Part shown: positions 12,030 through 23,445 of the stretch, piece after piece
Numbering within the stretch: position 1 is the stretch's first letter
How the letters are laid out: each line of letters starts with the position of its first letter
Assembly (NCBI GenBank): GCA_015143295.1
Contig: CM026552.1
Span: 61,188,944-61,252,943 of the forward strand
Direction: 5' to 3'
Length of the DNA stretch: 64,000 bases
Origin: Tetracentron sinense
Taxonomy: Eukaryota > Streptophyta > Magnoliopsida > Trochodendrales > Trochodendraceae
Translations under genes and position numbers: made by a program
The notes under the pieces: generated by a model
The model's database searches: none
Told to the model about the DNA's origin: nothing
Seen by the model: the letters and a program-made list of their open reading frames with translations, nothing else

Positions 12030-12792
12030 TGTCGCGCCCCAAAACCCACCCTAGGAGTTAGAGTGAATCTTGGATGACTCATCATAACTTGCATGACTTG
12101 CTTGACCAAAATAACCTGCAAAAGACCTAGAGCATATACAATAGAGGACATAATAGTGGAAACATACTCTAACATAGCACAGCAGAAGACTTAACCAAAC
12201 CACTATGTATATATATATATGTGATCCAAGTTTATACAAAAAAATACACAAAAGAAAGTGCGGACAGCCTCTAAAAAATACACGAATACATCTCTCTCAA
12301 CTCACCCACAACTATTCACTCAGAATCTACCACATCTAATAATAATCCTCTACCTGAGGTTCTTCCATAGGTTCCTCGACGTACTCCTCCTCCACCCATT
12401 GCTCGGAGCACAGATATCAAAAGTAGCAGCCGCTCCGCTATCACCTACCGACATAAAAAGTACGGCTGAGCATGGAATACTTAGCGTGTACCAAATACTA
12501 ACCAACAGCCATAGCATAACCAAAGCAATATATAAAGCAGAGAACAATTCATATTATGACGCTGGAAACAATTCATATAATAACAAGGAAGTAAAGCAAT
12601 TTATATTCATGCTTGCATCACAGAAAAGCCGATAAAACCTCTTGAAATAGTCGTGCACTTGACTCGACTTAAAATACTTGTTGCGTACTTAAAATCCTGT
12701 CTGGTCTGCCTTGTCTTGTCGTATCATGTCGTGTCATGCGTGTTATGCCATGTCATGCTTGCTTGGAAAATAAACGTATTCATGCTACTTGT

Positions 12793-12931
12793 GAGGAAAG
12801 GGAGACCCTTCTTCCTAAATGCTCATGCTTGCCATGCCATGTATCAATCTTGCTTGGAAAATAAACTAGTGAGGGAAGGGAGACCCTTCTTCCTAAATGC
12901 TCTTGCGAGGGAAGGGAAACCCTTCTTATGC
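12793..12931 (-). repeat. GAAGGG-AGA-CCCTTC hairpin minisatellite (block II, type b)
   Basis: Three spaced copies of a GAAGGGAGACCCTTC unit, a 6-bp stem with a 3-nt loop. Equivalent arrays are at 19476-19620, 22806-22970, 29997-30131 and 32957-33093. In E and A this LTR position is held by an unrelated hairpin repeat. Confidence 0.75.
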
Positions 12932-13840
12932 ATGCTAGTCTTGTTCTTGCCAAAAGCGAGGTAAAACATATCGTAGGATATGTCCCACCTCTAATTCTCA
13001 TTCTTGAAAAAACTCGGTAAATCATGTCGTGCATGCCGTGCTCATGGAATCGTGTGCATACTTGCATTTAAATTTCAATATGACAATTTGGTAATTCACA
13101 ATACATATAACATCAATAATTTGAGCAAGTCAATATTCATGCAATTTATAGAAAACAAGCAAGCACACTATCATAGGCCCTAGCAATTTCCATAATTAAT
13201 TAAGCATGCATTTCTTAATTTATAACTCATTTTATTCACCTTGGCATTTCATCAAACATGGGGTGTGGTCATTATGTATTAAACCTACATCATGCTTTTC
13301 TAGGTGGATTGATGTTCACATCACATATGTATGTTTATTATGGATACAATGCCCTCCCCATTTCATTCATCACATCATTCACATAGCATTCATTCGCCCA
13401 AATCCATCCTCACACAACCATTCCATTCACACATTACAACTCATTTTATAGTTATAGATGGGGAAAAACAAAGAATAGAAAGGAAAAGAGAAACTATAAC
13501 TAAGAGGGTAGCACAAGGTACTGACCATGAAAATTTGAGGGAAGAAACCCCTTGCAAAAACATTCATGAGTCGCTGCCCTAGCTTGGGAACAGTGCTCCT
13601 CACAAGCTTGAGTCGAGACCTTGAAGAAGAACAAGCTTGAGGATGATTGTGGGTCTTCAACCCTTTGATTCCCCCTCAAAAGAAACCCTAGGTTTAGAAA
13701 CCCCTTTTCTTCTCTCCTTAACTCTCAAATCTTCTAAGTGTTGGGAATGAACCCTAAAGACTCGGGCAGGCCTTACATGTAAAGGGTATAACACCCAAAT
13801 TCCGAAAAAGCCCTTAAGGAAATTCTGCAAAAACGCGAAG

Positions 13841-14026
13841 ACCGAGCGATCGGTGGTTATGACTGATCGATCGGTTGCCTACCGAGATATCGGTGATACT
13901 GACCGAGCTCTTGGTCAAAAACAAGCTCTCTGGAAAATTTTTCCATACAAAAAAGTTAACCAGTCGATAGCCTCCAATCGATCGGTTGTGGACCGATCGA
14001 TCGCTACAATGGACCGAGCGATCGGT
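13841..14026 (-). repeat. ACCGATCG palindromic module, shared B/C LTR
   Basis: Boxes of the type ACCGATCGATCGGT and ACCGAGCGATCGGT flank the core CTCTCTGGAAAATTTT...CAGTCGATAGCC (13924-13972). It is colinear with the Sirevirus LTR block at 7921-8104. Confidence 0.85.
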
Positions 14027-14271
14027 GGTTTGTAGGTTTTGACATTGAGTCCATTTTTCACCCATTCCTACTAGTTGGACCCATTCTATTTCTATTCTAA
14101 CATCTTCTAAACTTGACTAGGACCCCTTTAAAGCTTATAGGCTTTATTAAATAATTTATCTAATTAATTATAGCATTTTTGACACAATTCCATCGAAGTT
14201 TCAAATTTTCATTTCATGAAATTGAGATTACACGATGTCAAGGCATATACAAAAAGTTTCGGGGCTCTACA

Positions 14272-14308
14272 TCCTCCCCCCCTTATAAAAATTTCATCCT
14301 CGAAATTT
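14272..14308 (-). promoter_or_regulatory. Element C polypurine tract and preceding palindrome
   Basis: The minus strand reads TAAGGGGGGGAGGA directly before the LTR. Upstream of it is an AAATTTCG-AGGA-TGAAATTT inverted repeat, a slightly decayed form of the perfect palindrome at 62159-62178. Confidence 0.75.
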
Positions 14309-14379
14309 GGACGATTACATGCATTACAAAACCCAAACAATTTACAAGGTACATACACAAGCCTATTCGAACAACTCGG

Positions 14380-17340
14380 GATACTTTGCTTTGACTTCGG
14401 CTTCACGTCCCATGTATCTTCTTCTCAAGCATGATGCTGCCATTGCATGAGAACCAATGGAATAGTTTTGTTGCGAAGGACTTGCTCTTTCCGATCCAAT
14501 ATATGAAGCTGCTTCTCAACTTAAGTGAGATCCTCCCGTATTTCCAACGGCTCCAAGTCTATGACATGCGAAGGATCTGCAATGTATTTCTGAAGCATAG
14601 ACACATGAAAAACGTTGTGAACCGCGGCCATGTGAGGTGGAAGAGCTACCATGTAAGCAACTTCACCAACTCGTGTGATGATCCCGAACGGGCCAACATA
14701 TCGAGGACTAAGCTTGCCTCGCCTGGCAAATCTCATAACTCCTTTGCTAGGAGATACCTTCACAAAGACTTGATCCCCAACCTGGAATTCCAAGACCCTG
14801 CGGTGCGTGTCCACATGGCTCTTTTGATGATCTTGAGCGGCTTTCAACCGATCCCAGATGATCTTGACTATACTCGCAGTTTGCTCGATCAACTCCGGAC
14901 CTAACACCTTTCTTTCTCCTACCTCATCCCAATAGAGAGGAGACCTGCAGTTTCGCACATACAAGGCCTCAAATGGAGCCATTTGGACGCTCGCCTGGTA
15001 CCTATTATTATAGGTGAATTCAACCAAAGGCAAGTGCTCTTCCCAACTGCCTTTGAAATCCAGCATACCAGCTCGAAGTATGTCTTCGATAACTTGGTTC
15101 ACTCTCTCGGTTTGTCCATCCGTTTGTGGATGAAAAGCGGTGCTGAAATCAAGTCAGGAACCCATATCTTCCTAAAAACTCTTCCAAAACCTAGAAGTGC
15201 TCTGCCTTCACCTGTTGGCACACCAAGCACCGTGCCACATACTCCACAACATCCCTCTTCATATTCCGCCACCAAAAGTGATTCTTGAGGTTCCGGTACA
15301 TCTTTCTACCCCCAGAATGTACTGTGTACTTCGAACGGTGTGCTTCATCCATAATCTCCCTTCGAAGATCCACATTGGTTGGTACACAAAGTCTTCCCTT
15401 GAATGTAATAGCACCACGGCTAGTGAGAGAAAAGTCTTTACTACCCTTGGCAACTTTCTTGTCCCGGAAAGCCAACAAGTCAGCATCCGTGGCTTGATAC
15501 TCTTGGATCAAATCTATAATGTACGGCCGGACTGTGACAATGGCCAAAATAGGACTGCGGACAGAATCATTCTCACTGATGTCCAGATTTACCAAAATCT
15601 TCCAATAGTCTCCATTCGTCCACCAACATGTGAGCCAACAAACCTGGAGGTCTTCTACTCAAGGCGTCCGCTACAATGTTTGCTTTGCCCAGGTGGTATT
15701 GGATGGTGCAGTCATAGTCTTTCTAAAATTCCATCCAACGCCGTTGCCTTAGATTCAGCTCCTTCTGGGAAAAGAGATACTTGAGACTCTTGTGATCCAT
15801 GAACACATAGAACTCCACCCCATAAAGGTAATGGCGCCAAATCTTGAGTGCAAACACGACCGCCGCAAGCTCCAGGTCGTGCGTGGGGTAATTCTTTTCA
15901 TGCTCTTTCAATTGCCTTGATGCATAGGCAATGACCTTCTTGTGCTGCATGAGAACACACCCAAGTCCAACGTGCGAGGCATCATTGTACACCTCATACC
16001 CACCATGTCCGGATGGCACTGTAAGGACGGGGGCCATGGTAAGCCTTTTTTTCAGTTCCATGAAACTTATCACTCCATACAAACTTGGCGTTCTTCCTTG
16101 TCAGGTAAGTGAGCGGTGCAGCAAGGCTAGAGAAACCCTCTACAAATCTCTGGTAATAGCCTGCCAACCCAAGGAAACGGCGTATCTCTGTGACACTCTT
16201 GGGTCTTGCCCAACTCATGACTGCCTCTATCTTCTTCGGATCTACCGATATGCCTTCCACGGATATACCGTGGCCTACGAATGCCACCTCTTTCAACCAA
16301 AACTCAGACTTACTGAGTTTGCCGTATAGCTTGTGCTCTATCGTCGACAAACACGATCACACATCGATCAAGATATGGTTGGAACACCCGGTTTATTAAA
16401 TCTATAAAGGCTGTAGGTGCATTTGTGAGACTAAAAGGCATCACCAAGAACTCGAAGTGTCCGTATTGAGTCTGAAAAGCAGTTTTGGGCACATCCTCGG
16501 CCTTGATCTTCAACTGGTGGTAACCGGACCGAAGATCGATCTTTGAGAAAAATTTTGCTCCCTTCAACTGATCGAACAAGTCATCAATCCTAGGCAATGG
16601 ATACCTATTCTTTATAGTGACCTTGTTCAAATGTCGGTAATCGACACACATCCGCATCGAGCCATCCTTCTTCTTATGTAATAACACCTGGGCACCCCAC
16701 GGTGAGACACTTGGTCGAATGAAACCAAGGCCTTGCAATTCCTCCAACTGAGTCTTCAACTCCCTGAGTTTAATAGGGGCCATTCTAAATGGAGCCCTGA
16801 AAATAGGAGCTGTGCCTGGTGCAAGCTCGATCATAAACTCAATTTCCTTGTCTGGAGGCAATCCTGGCAACTCCTCTGGAAATACATCCAAGAATTCACT
16901 CACAACTGGAATAGTCAAAGAGTCCTTTGCCTCGGGGTTCGCTAGGCTCAACGCCGTAAAACGGGCAATATCTCTACTTCTCAACCCCCGAAAATGAAAT
17001 GGTTTGCCTTCCACTGGCCGGAAGAGTACCATCTTTTCAAAAAAAGCCACATGCCCATGATGTGTTGCTAACCAATCCATTCCGAAGATGACATCGAAGT
17101 CTTGAAATCCGAGGATGATTAGATCAACCGCTAACTCGTGGCTCCCCACTTGAACCACACTGTTTCTATACACTTTATCCGCCAATACTGTCATGCCAAG
17201 AGGAGTCGAAATGGCTAACTCCAGTTCTAGCAGACTAGGCTCCACAAAAAAGCCTTCTGAAAAACTCGGTGAGACAAACGAATGAGTAGACCCGGTATCA
17301 ATCAACACTTGAGCCAAACATTCATTGACTAGTAAGGTTC
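14380..17340 (-). pseudogene. pol: Element C pol remnant
   Basis: Chromodomain-side end and integrase C-terminal part near 14400-15100 ([22 protein letters not shown]), integrase zinc-binding region near 15200-15400 ([24 protein letters not shown]), RNase H near 15730-16080, reverse transcriptase near 16100-16720 and protease near 17270-17317 ([18 protein letters not shown]). Closely matches the open pol of A. Broken at several places. Confidence 0.85.
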
Positions 17341-17499
17341 CTGAAATTTTAGCTAGCTAAGTCAATCCATTCATCAACAGCGTATACATATCGGTATATA
17401 TACATATAATCATGCCATATACATACACAATCGAATAATCCATAACAAAAATTTAAGGAAAATTAAATAAACTACAACTGCGTACCTTGCACTACATCG

Positions 17500-18703
17500 T
17501 CAGACGCAAGTGCATCACCCTCTGTCAAGGTAAAAACTCACCCCTGGTTCACCTGGCGAGGCGGAGGTGCAGAATGTACAGGTTGAGAGGATGCCTGGTA
17601 TGATCCTGCTGGGCGTGCTGGGACCTAATTCCCTTAGACTGGCCAGGCAAATGCCGACTCGGGCAATCCCAGATCATATGGCCCTGGCGACCGCAATGAT
17701 AACATCCACCCGATGCTCTTCGAAAATCTCATACTGGATGCCTTCGGCAGCATGAAGTGCAGACCTCATATGTGTAAGTCGGAGGGGCCGGAGGTGGAGC
17801 ATTCCCCACCGTCTGAGGCGCAATTGGCCGTGGAGCTGGAAGAGCCTGAGGTCGTGGCGCCAGAGGCACGTATGACCGTGGGACTGGAGGCGCATAAGAT
17901 GGCCTCATCGGTGGAGCTGGCCACATGTACTGATAAGGGCCGGTACGAGCCAGCCTCTCTGGAGGTGCTGAACTACTGGCTTAGCCTCTCGCCAACTCCC
18001 TCTTCTTGGACACGGTCTCTGAATTGGCCTTGACTAATAAGGCCTTATTCACTACCTCAGGGTAGGTAGCATGTCTGAAAACCGAAACCTTCTCCCTGAT
18101 AACATCCTTGAGCCCTTGCTCAAACCTTCTCACCTTCATTTCCTCGGTAGCAACCATGTGAGGCACAAATCTAGAAAGCTCTGAGAACTTAGCCTCATAA
18201 GCGGCCACAGTCATCGAACCTTGCTCTAGGTTGATGAACCCTCTTTCCTTCTCTTCCCGTGCCCTAATCGAAAAATACTTCTTATAAAAAGTGTCCTTGA
18301 ACTCCTCCCAAGTCAAGGTTGACCCTGCATGGTGAAATCTCGTGTCCTTAAGGCGGACAACCACCAATGGTGTGCCTCACCCTCAAGCATGAAAACAGCC
18401 CATGCTACTTTCGATTCCTCTATCGACGATAGGACCGTAAATATCTTTTCCAACAGGAGGATCCATGCCTTCGTAGCAAGAGGGTCCACACTCCCATGGA
18501 ATGAAGGAGGCCTCAATCTCCTGAATACCTCAACCCTAGCTGTACGATGTACTGGAGCCGTAGGCGGTGGAGTAGGTGCCGCTGATGATGGTATAGTTTG
18601 CTGAGTAGCCAGGATGGCGAGAGTCTCAGCAATAAAGCCTAAGACCTGAGAGGGGAATGGTTGCTCAATTTCATCTCGATAAGAAGATGAAGCTCTGGTA
18701 TCT
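17500..18703 (-). pseudogene. gag: Element C gag, main part
   Basis: Gag domain near 18100-18600 (LEGEAHHWWLSALRTRDFTM) and Pro/Ala linker near 17730-17930, followed by the CCHC region. The N-terminal end lies at 31795-31823, on the other side of inserted element D. Broken in a few places. Confidence 0.8.
18699..18703. repeat. Target site duplication TATCT of element D (left)
   Basis: TATCT directly before the D LTR start and again at 31790-31794 directly after the D LTR end. It is a perfect 5-bp duplication in the gag sequence of C. Confidence 0.93.
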
Positions 18704-18993
18704 TGTTGCGACCCAAAACCCACCCTAGGAGTTAGAGTGAACTTTGGACGACTAATCATGACTTGCTTGACAACCAACCTGCAAAACCTATAGAGCATAT
18801 ACAATAGAGGACATTATAGCGGAAACATAACCATAAAGCACAGCGGAAGTCTACCAAACCTCTATGTATATACATACGCAAATCCAAGTTTATACAAAAA
18901 GTAATCAAAAGAAAGTGCGGACAGACCCGCCAAAATACATGAATGTTTATCTCTCATCTCACCCACAGCTATCCACTCAGAATCTATGACCAC

Positions 18994-19113
18994 CTAATGG
19001 TAACCCTCTACTGGAGGTTCCTCCAAAGGTTCCTTGACGTACTCCTCTTCCATCCATGGACCAGGAGCACAAACATCAAATGGAGCAGCAGCTCCCTCAG
19101 AACCTGCCGACAT
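18994..19113 (-). CDS. LTR micro-ORF, 39 aa, copy in D 3' LTR
   Basis: Reads MSAGSEGAAAPFDVCAPG at the N terminus and ends EPPVEGYH. It is acidic, Pro-rich and has no known domain. Its start, length and stop match the copies at 23326, 29505, 32485, 36085, 43553 and 56590. Whether it is translated is unknown; see findings. Confidence 0.4.
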   Translation of the reverse strand: MSAGSEGAAAPFDVCAPGPWMEEEYVKEPLEEPPVEGYH

Positions 19114-20544
19114 AAGAAGTACGGCTGAGCATGGAATACTCAGTGGGTACTAAATACTAACCAACAATTATAGCATAAAAATGACAATACATAATCAGGA
19201 GCAATTCATATATGTCAGACGGAAACAATTCATATCATACAAGGAAGTAAAGCAATTTATAATCATGCTTGTATTTCGTAAAAAGCCGATAAAACCTCTT
19301 GAAAATATCGTACACTTGACTTGGCTTGAAATATCTTTTCGTACTTGAAAGCTTGTCTTGTCTATCTTGCTTGATTCTTGTATGTCGTGTCATGTCATGC
19401 ATGTCATGCGTGCTTGCTTGTGATCATGTAACTTGTGAGATTCTCTTGTGAGATATCCTTGTGAGATGCGCTTGAGAGATGCCTTGAGAGGGAAGGGAGA
19501 CCCTTCTTTATGCAATGCACTTGCGAGGGAAGGGAGACCCTTCTTCATGATATGTATGTACTTGCGAGGGAAGGGAGGCCCTTCTTCATGATATGCACTT
19601 GTGAGTGAGGGGAGACCCCTCATGGAATGTTGGTTCTTGTTCTCTTGTGAAAAGCGAGGTAAAACATATCGTAGGATATGTCCCACCTCTAACCATGTTC
19701 TTGAAAACCTCGATAAATCATGTCATGCATGCCGTGCTCGTGGAAACCGTGTACATACTTGCATTTAAATTTAAATATGACATTGGGTAATTTCACAACA
19801 CATATAACATCAATGATTGAGCAATGTAATATTCATATCATTTAGGGAAAGCAAGAAACACACTATCATAGGCCCTAGCAATATTCATAATTTATTAGGC
19901 ATGCATTTCCTAATTTACAACTCACTTTATTCACCTTGGCATTTCATCAAACATGGGGTGTTCATTATTCATCATTCATTTAAACCTAAATCATGCTTTT
20001 CTAGGTGGGTTATGCTCACATCACACTTGTATGTTCATTATTAGTACAATGCCCTTTCCCATTCATTCATCACATCATCCACACGGCATCCATTCGCCAA
20101 CATCCTCCTCCATTCACCATTCATAACCATCCATCTCATAGCACAGGTGTAAATAAAGAAAAATAAAGAGAAATAAAGGGGAAGAAGAGGAACTATAACT
20201 AGGAGGGTAGTAAGAAGTACCGACCTTGATCAAGTGAGGAAGAAACCCCCTTCCAAAACGATCGTGAGTTGCTGCCCTAGCTTGGATCGCGAGCTCCACG
20301 AATGCTTGAACCGAAATCTTGAAGAAAACGGGCTTGGGGTTGATCTAGGGTTTCAAAACCCTTTGATTTCTCTCCAAAATGGAAACCCTAGATTGGAATC
20401 GCCTTCTCCCCTTTCTCCTATTCTCTCAAACTCTCTAAGTGTCGAATGATGCCCTAAAGGCTCGGGTTAAACTCTTAAGGTAAGAGTGAACCGACCAAAA
20501 GACCCTAATGCCCTTACTGAAAATTCTGCAAAACGCGAGGACCG

Positions 20545-21076
20545 AACACGTTGTGCTGTGAACAGTGCCGAACACGTAGTGCTGTGAACAGTGCCGAATA
20601 CGTAGTGCTGTGAACAGTGCCAAACACGTTGTGCCGTGAACAGTGCTGAACACGTTGTCCGTTGTGGATAGTGCTGAACACGTTGTCCGTTGTGGATAGT
20701 GCCGAACACGTTGTCTGTTGTGGATAGTGCCGAACACGTTGTCCGTTGTGTTGTGCATAGTGCTGAGCTCGCTGTCCGTTGTATTATGTACAACGTACCC
20801 GTTGAGTTGCACAACATACCCGTTGTTGCTGTACAACGTACCCGTTGAGTTGCACAACGTACCCGTTGTTGCTGTACAACGTACCTGTTGAGTTGCACAA
20901 CGTACCCGTTGTTGCTGTACAACGTAAGCACAACGTATACGTTGTCTATGCGTTGCATGTGCCTCATCAGAGCACATTGTCAGAGCTACGTCCTTAGTGC
21001 ATAACCGAGCTACGTCCTTAGTGCATTCCGAGCTACGTCCTTAGTGCCTAACCGAGCTACGTCCTTAGTGCATTCC
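20545..21076 (-). repeat. AACACGTTGT and TACGTCC satellite array (block I) in D 3' LTR
   Basis: About 26-bp units built on AACACGTTGTGCTGTGAACAG, then CAACGTACCCGTTG units, then 18-nt GAGCTACGTCCTTAGTGC units. It continues at 23753-23832 after the solo LTR. It occupies the LTR position where other copies have ACCGATCG boxes. Confidence 0.85.
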
Positions 21077-21293
21077 TGTAGAGCCCCGGACCTTTTCACA
21101 TTTTTTGCATGACACTTCGTTGCCATTTTGCCTTTAAAGAGGTATAATTAATAAATAAGGAAGAAATTGGAAATTCTAAAATGTTAGAAATGTTCCTTTT
21201 CGAAGTTCGAACCCAACGCAAGTTGAATCGTCAAAATCGGACGAACGAGTCAAAAGATATGGCCAAAACAGTCTGGACCTGTAGGAAATCGTA

Positions 21294-21908
21294 GCTCGAA
21301 AGGCGCTAAGGACGTAGCTCGGAAGGCGCTAAGGACGTACTCTGATAACGTATACGTTGTGCAACCGTCGTACAGCAGATAACGTATTCGTTGTACATCC
21401 GTCGTACAGCAGATAACGTATTCGTTGTACATCCGTCGTGTAGCAGACAACGTGTACGTTGTACAGCACAACGAGCTCAGCACCATGCACAACACAACGG
21501 ACAACGTGTTCGGCACTATCCACAACGGACAACGTGCTTGGCACTGTTCACAGCACAACGAGCTCAGCACCATGCACAACACAACGGACAACGTGTTCGG
21601 CACTATCCACAATGGACAACGTGCTTGGCACTGTTCACAGCACAACGAGCTCAGCACCATGCACAACACAACGGACAACGTGTTCGGCACTATCCACAAC
21701 GGACAACGTGCTTGGCACTGTTCACAGCACAACGAGCTCAGCACCATGCACAACACAACGGACAACGTGTTCAACACTGTTCACAGCACAACGTGTTTGA
21801 CACTGTTCACAACACAACGTGTTTAGCACTGTTCACAGCATAACGTGTTCAACACTGTTCACAGCACAACGTGTTTAGCACTGTTCACAGCACAACGTGT
21901 TCAGCACT
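21294..21908 (+). repeat. ACAACGTGTT satellite (block I) with an 87-bp higher-order unit
   Basis: Short words ACAACGTGTTC and CACTGTTCACAGC repeat throughout. Between about 21466 and 21790 they form an 87-bp higher-order unit, with AGCTCAGCACC recurring at 21474, 21561, 21648 and 21735. Because 87 is divisible by three, long meaningless reading frames arise here on both strands. Confidence 0.9.
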
Positions 21909-23325
21909 CGTGCTCTTGCAGAAATTTCAGTAAGGGTATTATGGTCTTTTGGTCAGTTCACTCTTACCTTAAGAGTTTAACCCGAGCCTTTAGGGCATCA
22001 TTCGACACTTAGAGAGTTTGAGAGAATAGGAGAAAGGGGAGAAGGCGATTCCAACCTAGGGTTTCCATTTTGGAGAGAAATCAAAGGGTTTTGAGACCCT
22101 AGATCACTTCAAGCTCGGCTCTTCTCCAAGATCTCGGCTCAAGCATTCGTGAGGAACATCTCCTCATGCTAGGGCAGCAGCTACACAGTCGTTTTGGAAA
22201 GGGGTTTCTTCCTCATTTCTTCAAGGTCGGTACTTCTTGCTACCCTCCTAGTTATAGTTCCTCTTCTTCCCCTTTATTTCTCTTTATTTTCCTTTATTTA
22301 CACCTGTGCTATGAGATGGATGGTTATGAATGGTGAATGAAGGAGGATGTTGGCGAATGGATGCCGTGTGGATGATGTGATGAATGAATGGGAAAGGGCA
22401 TTGTACTAATAATGAACATACCAGTGTGATGTGAGTAAACTCACCTAGAAAAGCATGAGTTAGGTTTAAAGGAATAATGAATAATGAACGCACCATGTTT
22501 GATGAAATGCCAAGGTGAATAAAATGAGTTGTAAATTAAGAAATGCATGCCTAATAAATTCTGAATATTGCTAGGGCCTATGATAGTGTGTTTTATTGCT
22601 TTCCCTAAATGATATGAATGTTACATTGCTCAATCATTGAGGTTATATGTGTTGTGAAATTTCCCAAATGTCATGTTTAAATTTAAATGCAAGTATGTAC
22701 GCGGTTCCCACGAGCACGGCATGCATGACATGATTTATCGAGGTTTTCAAGAACATGGTTAGGGGTGGGACATATCCTACGATATGTTTTACCTCGCTTT
22801 CCATAAGAAGACAAGAACCAACATTCCACGAGGGGTCTCCCCTCACTCACAAGTGCATATCATGAAGAAGGGCCTCCCTTCCCTCGCAAGTACATACATA
22901 TCATGAAGAAGGGTCTCCCTTCCCTCACAAGTGCATTGCATAAAGAAGGGTCTCCCTTCCCTCTCAAGGCATCTCTCAAGTACATCTCACAAGGATATCT
23001 CACAAGTGACATGACCACAAGCAAGCACGCATGACATGCATGACATGACACGACATACAAGAATCAAGCAAGATAGACAAGACAAGCTTTCAAGTACGAA
23101 AAGAGATTTCAAGCCAAGTCAAGTGCACGATGTTTTCAAGAGGTTTTATCGGCTTTCTACGAAATACAAGCATGATTATAAATTGCTTTACTTCCTTGTA
23201 TGATATGAATTGTTTCCGTCTAACATATGTGAATTACTCCTGATTTATGTATTGCCATTTTTATGCTATAATTGTTGGTTAGTATTTAGTACCCGCTGAG
23301 TATTCCATGCTCAGCCGTACTTCTT

Positions 23326-23445
23326 ATGTCGGCAGGTTCTGAGGGAGCTGCTGCTCCATTTGATGTTTGTGCTCCTGGTATATGGGTGGAAGAGGAGTAC
23401 ATCGAGGAACCTTTGGAGGAACCCCCCGTAGAGGGTTATCAGTAG
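23326..23445 (+). CDS. LTR micro-ORF, 39 aa, copy in solo LTR
   Basis: Same start (MSAGSEGAAAPF), length and stop as other copies, with conservative changes (EEEYIEEP). It lies downstream of the GCTGAG...CTCAGC hairpin at 23295-23315. Confidence 0.4.
   Translation: MSAGSEGAAAPFDVCAPGIWVEEEYIEEPLEEPPVEGYQ

Larger units (their letters stand above)
12030..14271 (-). repeat. Tekay LTR shared by elements B and C (2242 bp)
   Basis: Bounded by TGTCGCG on the left and GGGGCTCTACA on the right. The left side abuts a primer binding site (so it is the 5' LTR of B) and the right side abuts a polypurine tract (so it is the 3' LTR of C). It holds the ACCGATCG module (13841-14026), the GAAGGG hairpin repeats (12793-12931) and a degraded copy of the LTR micro-ORF (12336-12455). 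By eye it differs from the other LTR of C by roughly 2-4 percent in sampled parts, suggesting an insertion on the order of a million years old. Confidence 0.85.

Noticed and set aside
13331-13582. Small frames of about 60-100 aa repeated in many LTR copies (for example 13331-13582, 33499-33750, 55685-56011)
   Set aside because: They lie antisense to or across AT-rich LTR sequence, change length between copies and are His/Ser/Pro-rich by composition, unlike the micro-ORF, whose start, length and stop are constant.
20435-20977. Overlapping reading frames of 166-180 aa on the minus strand
   Set aside because: They run through the AACACGTTGT/CAACGTACCCGTTG satellite. Repetitive, low-complexity products in several frames are an effect of the tandem repeat, not genes.
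21250-21843. Long reading frames on both strands, up to 175 aa
   Set aside because: The 87-bp repeat unit is a multiple of three, so any frame open in one unit stays open. The products are simple repeats with no gene-like features.
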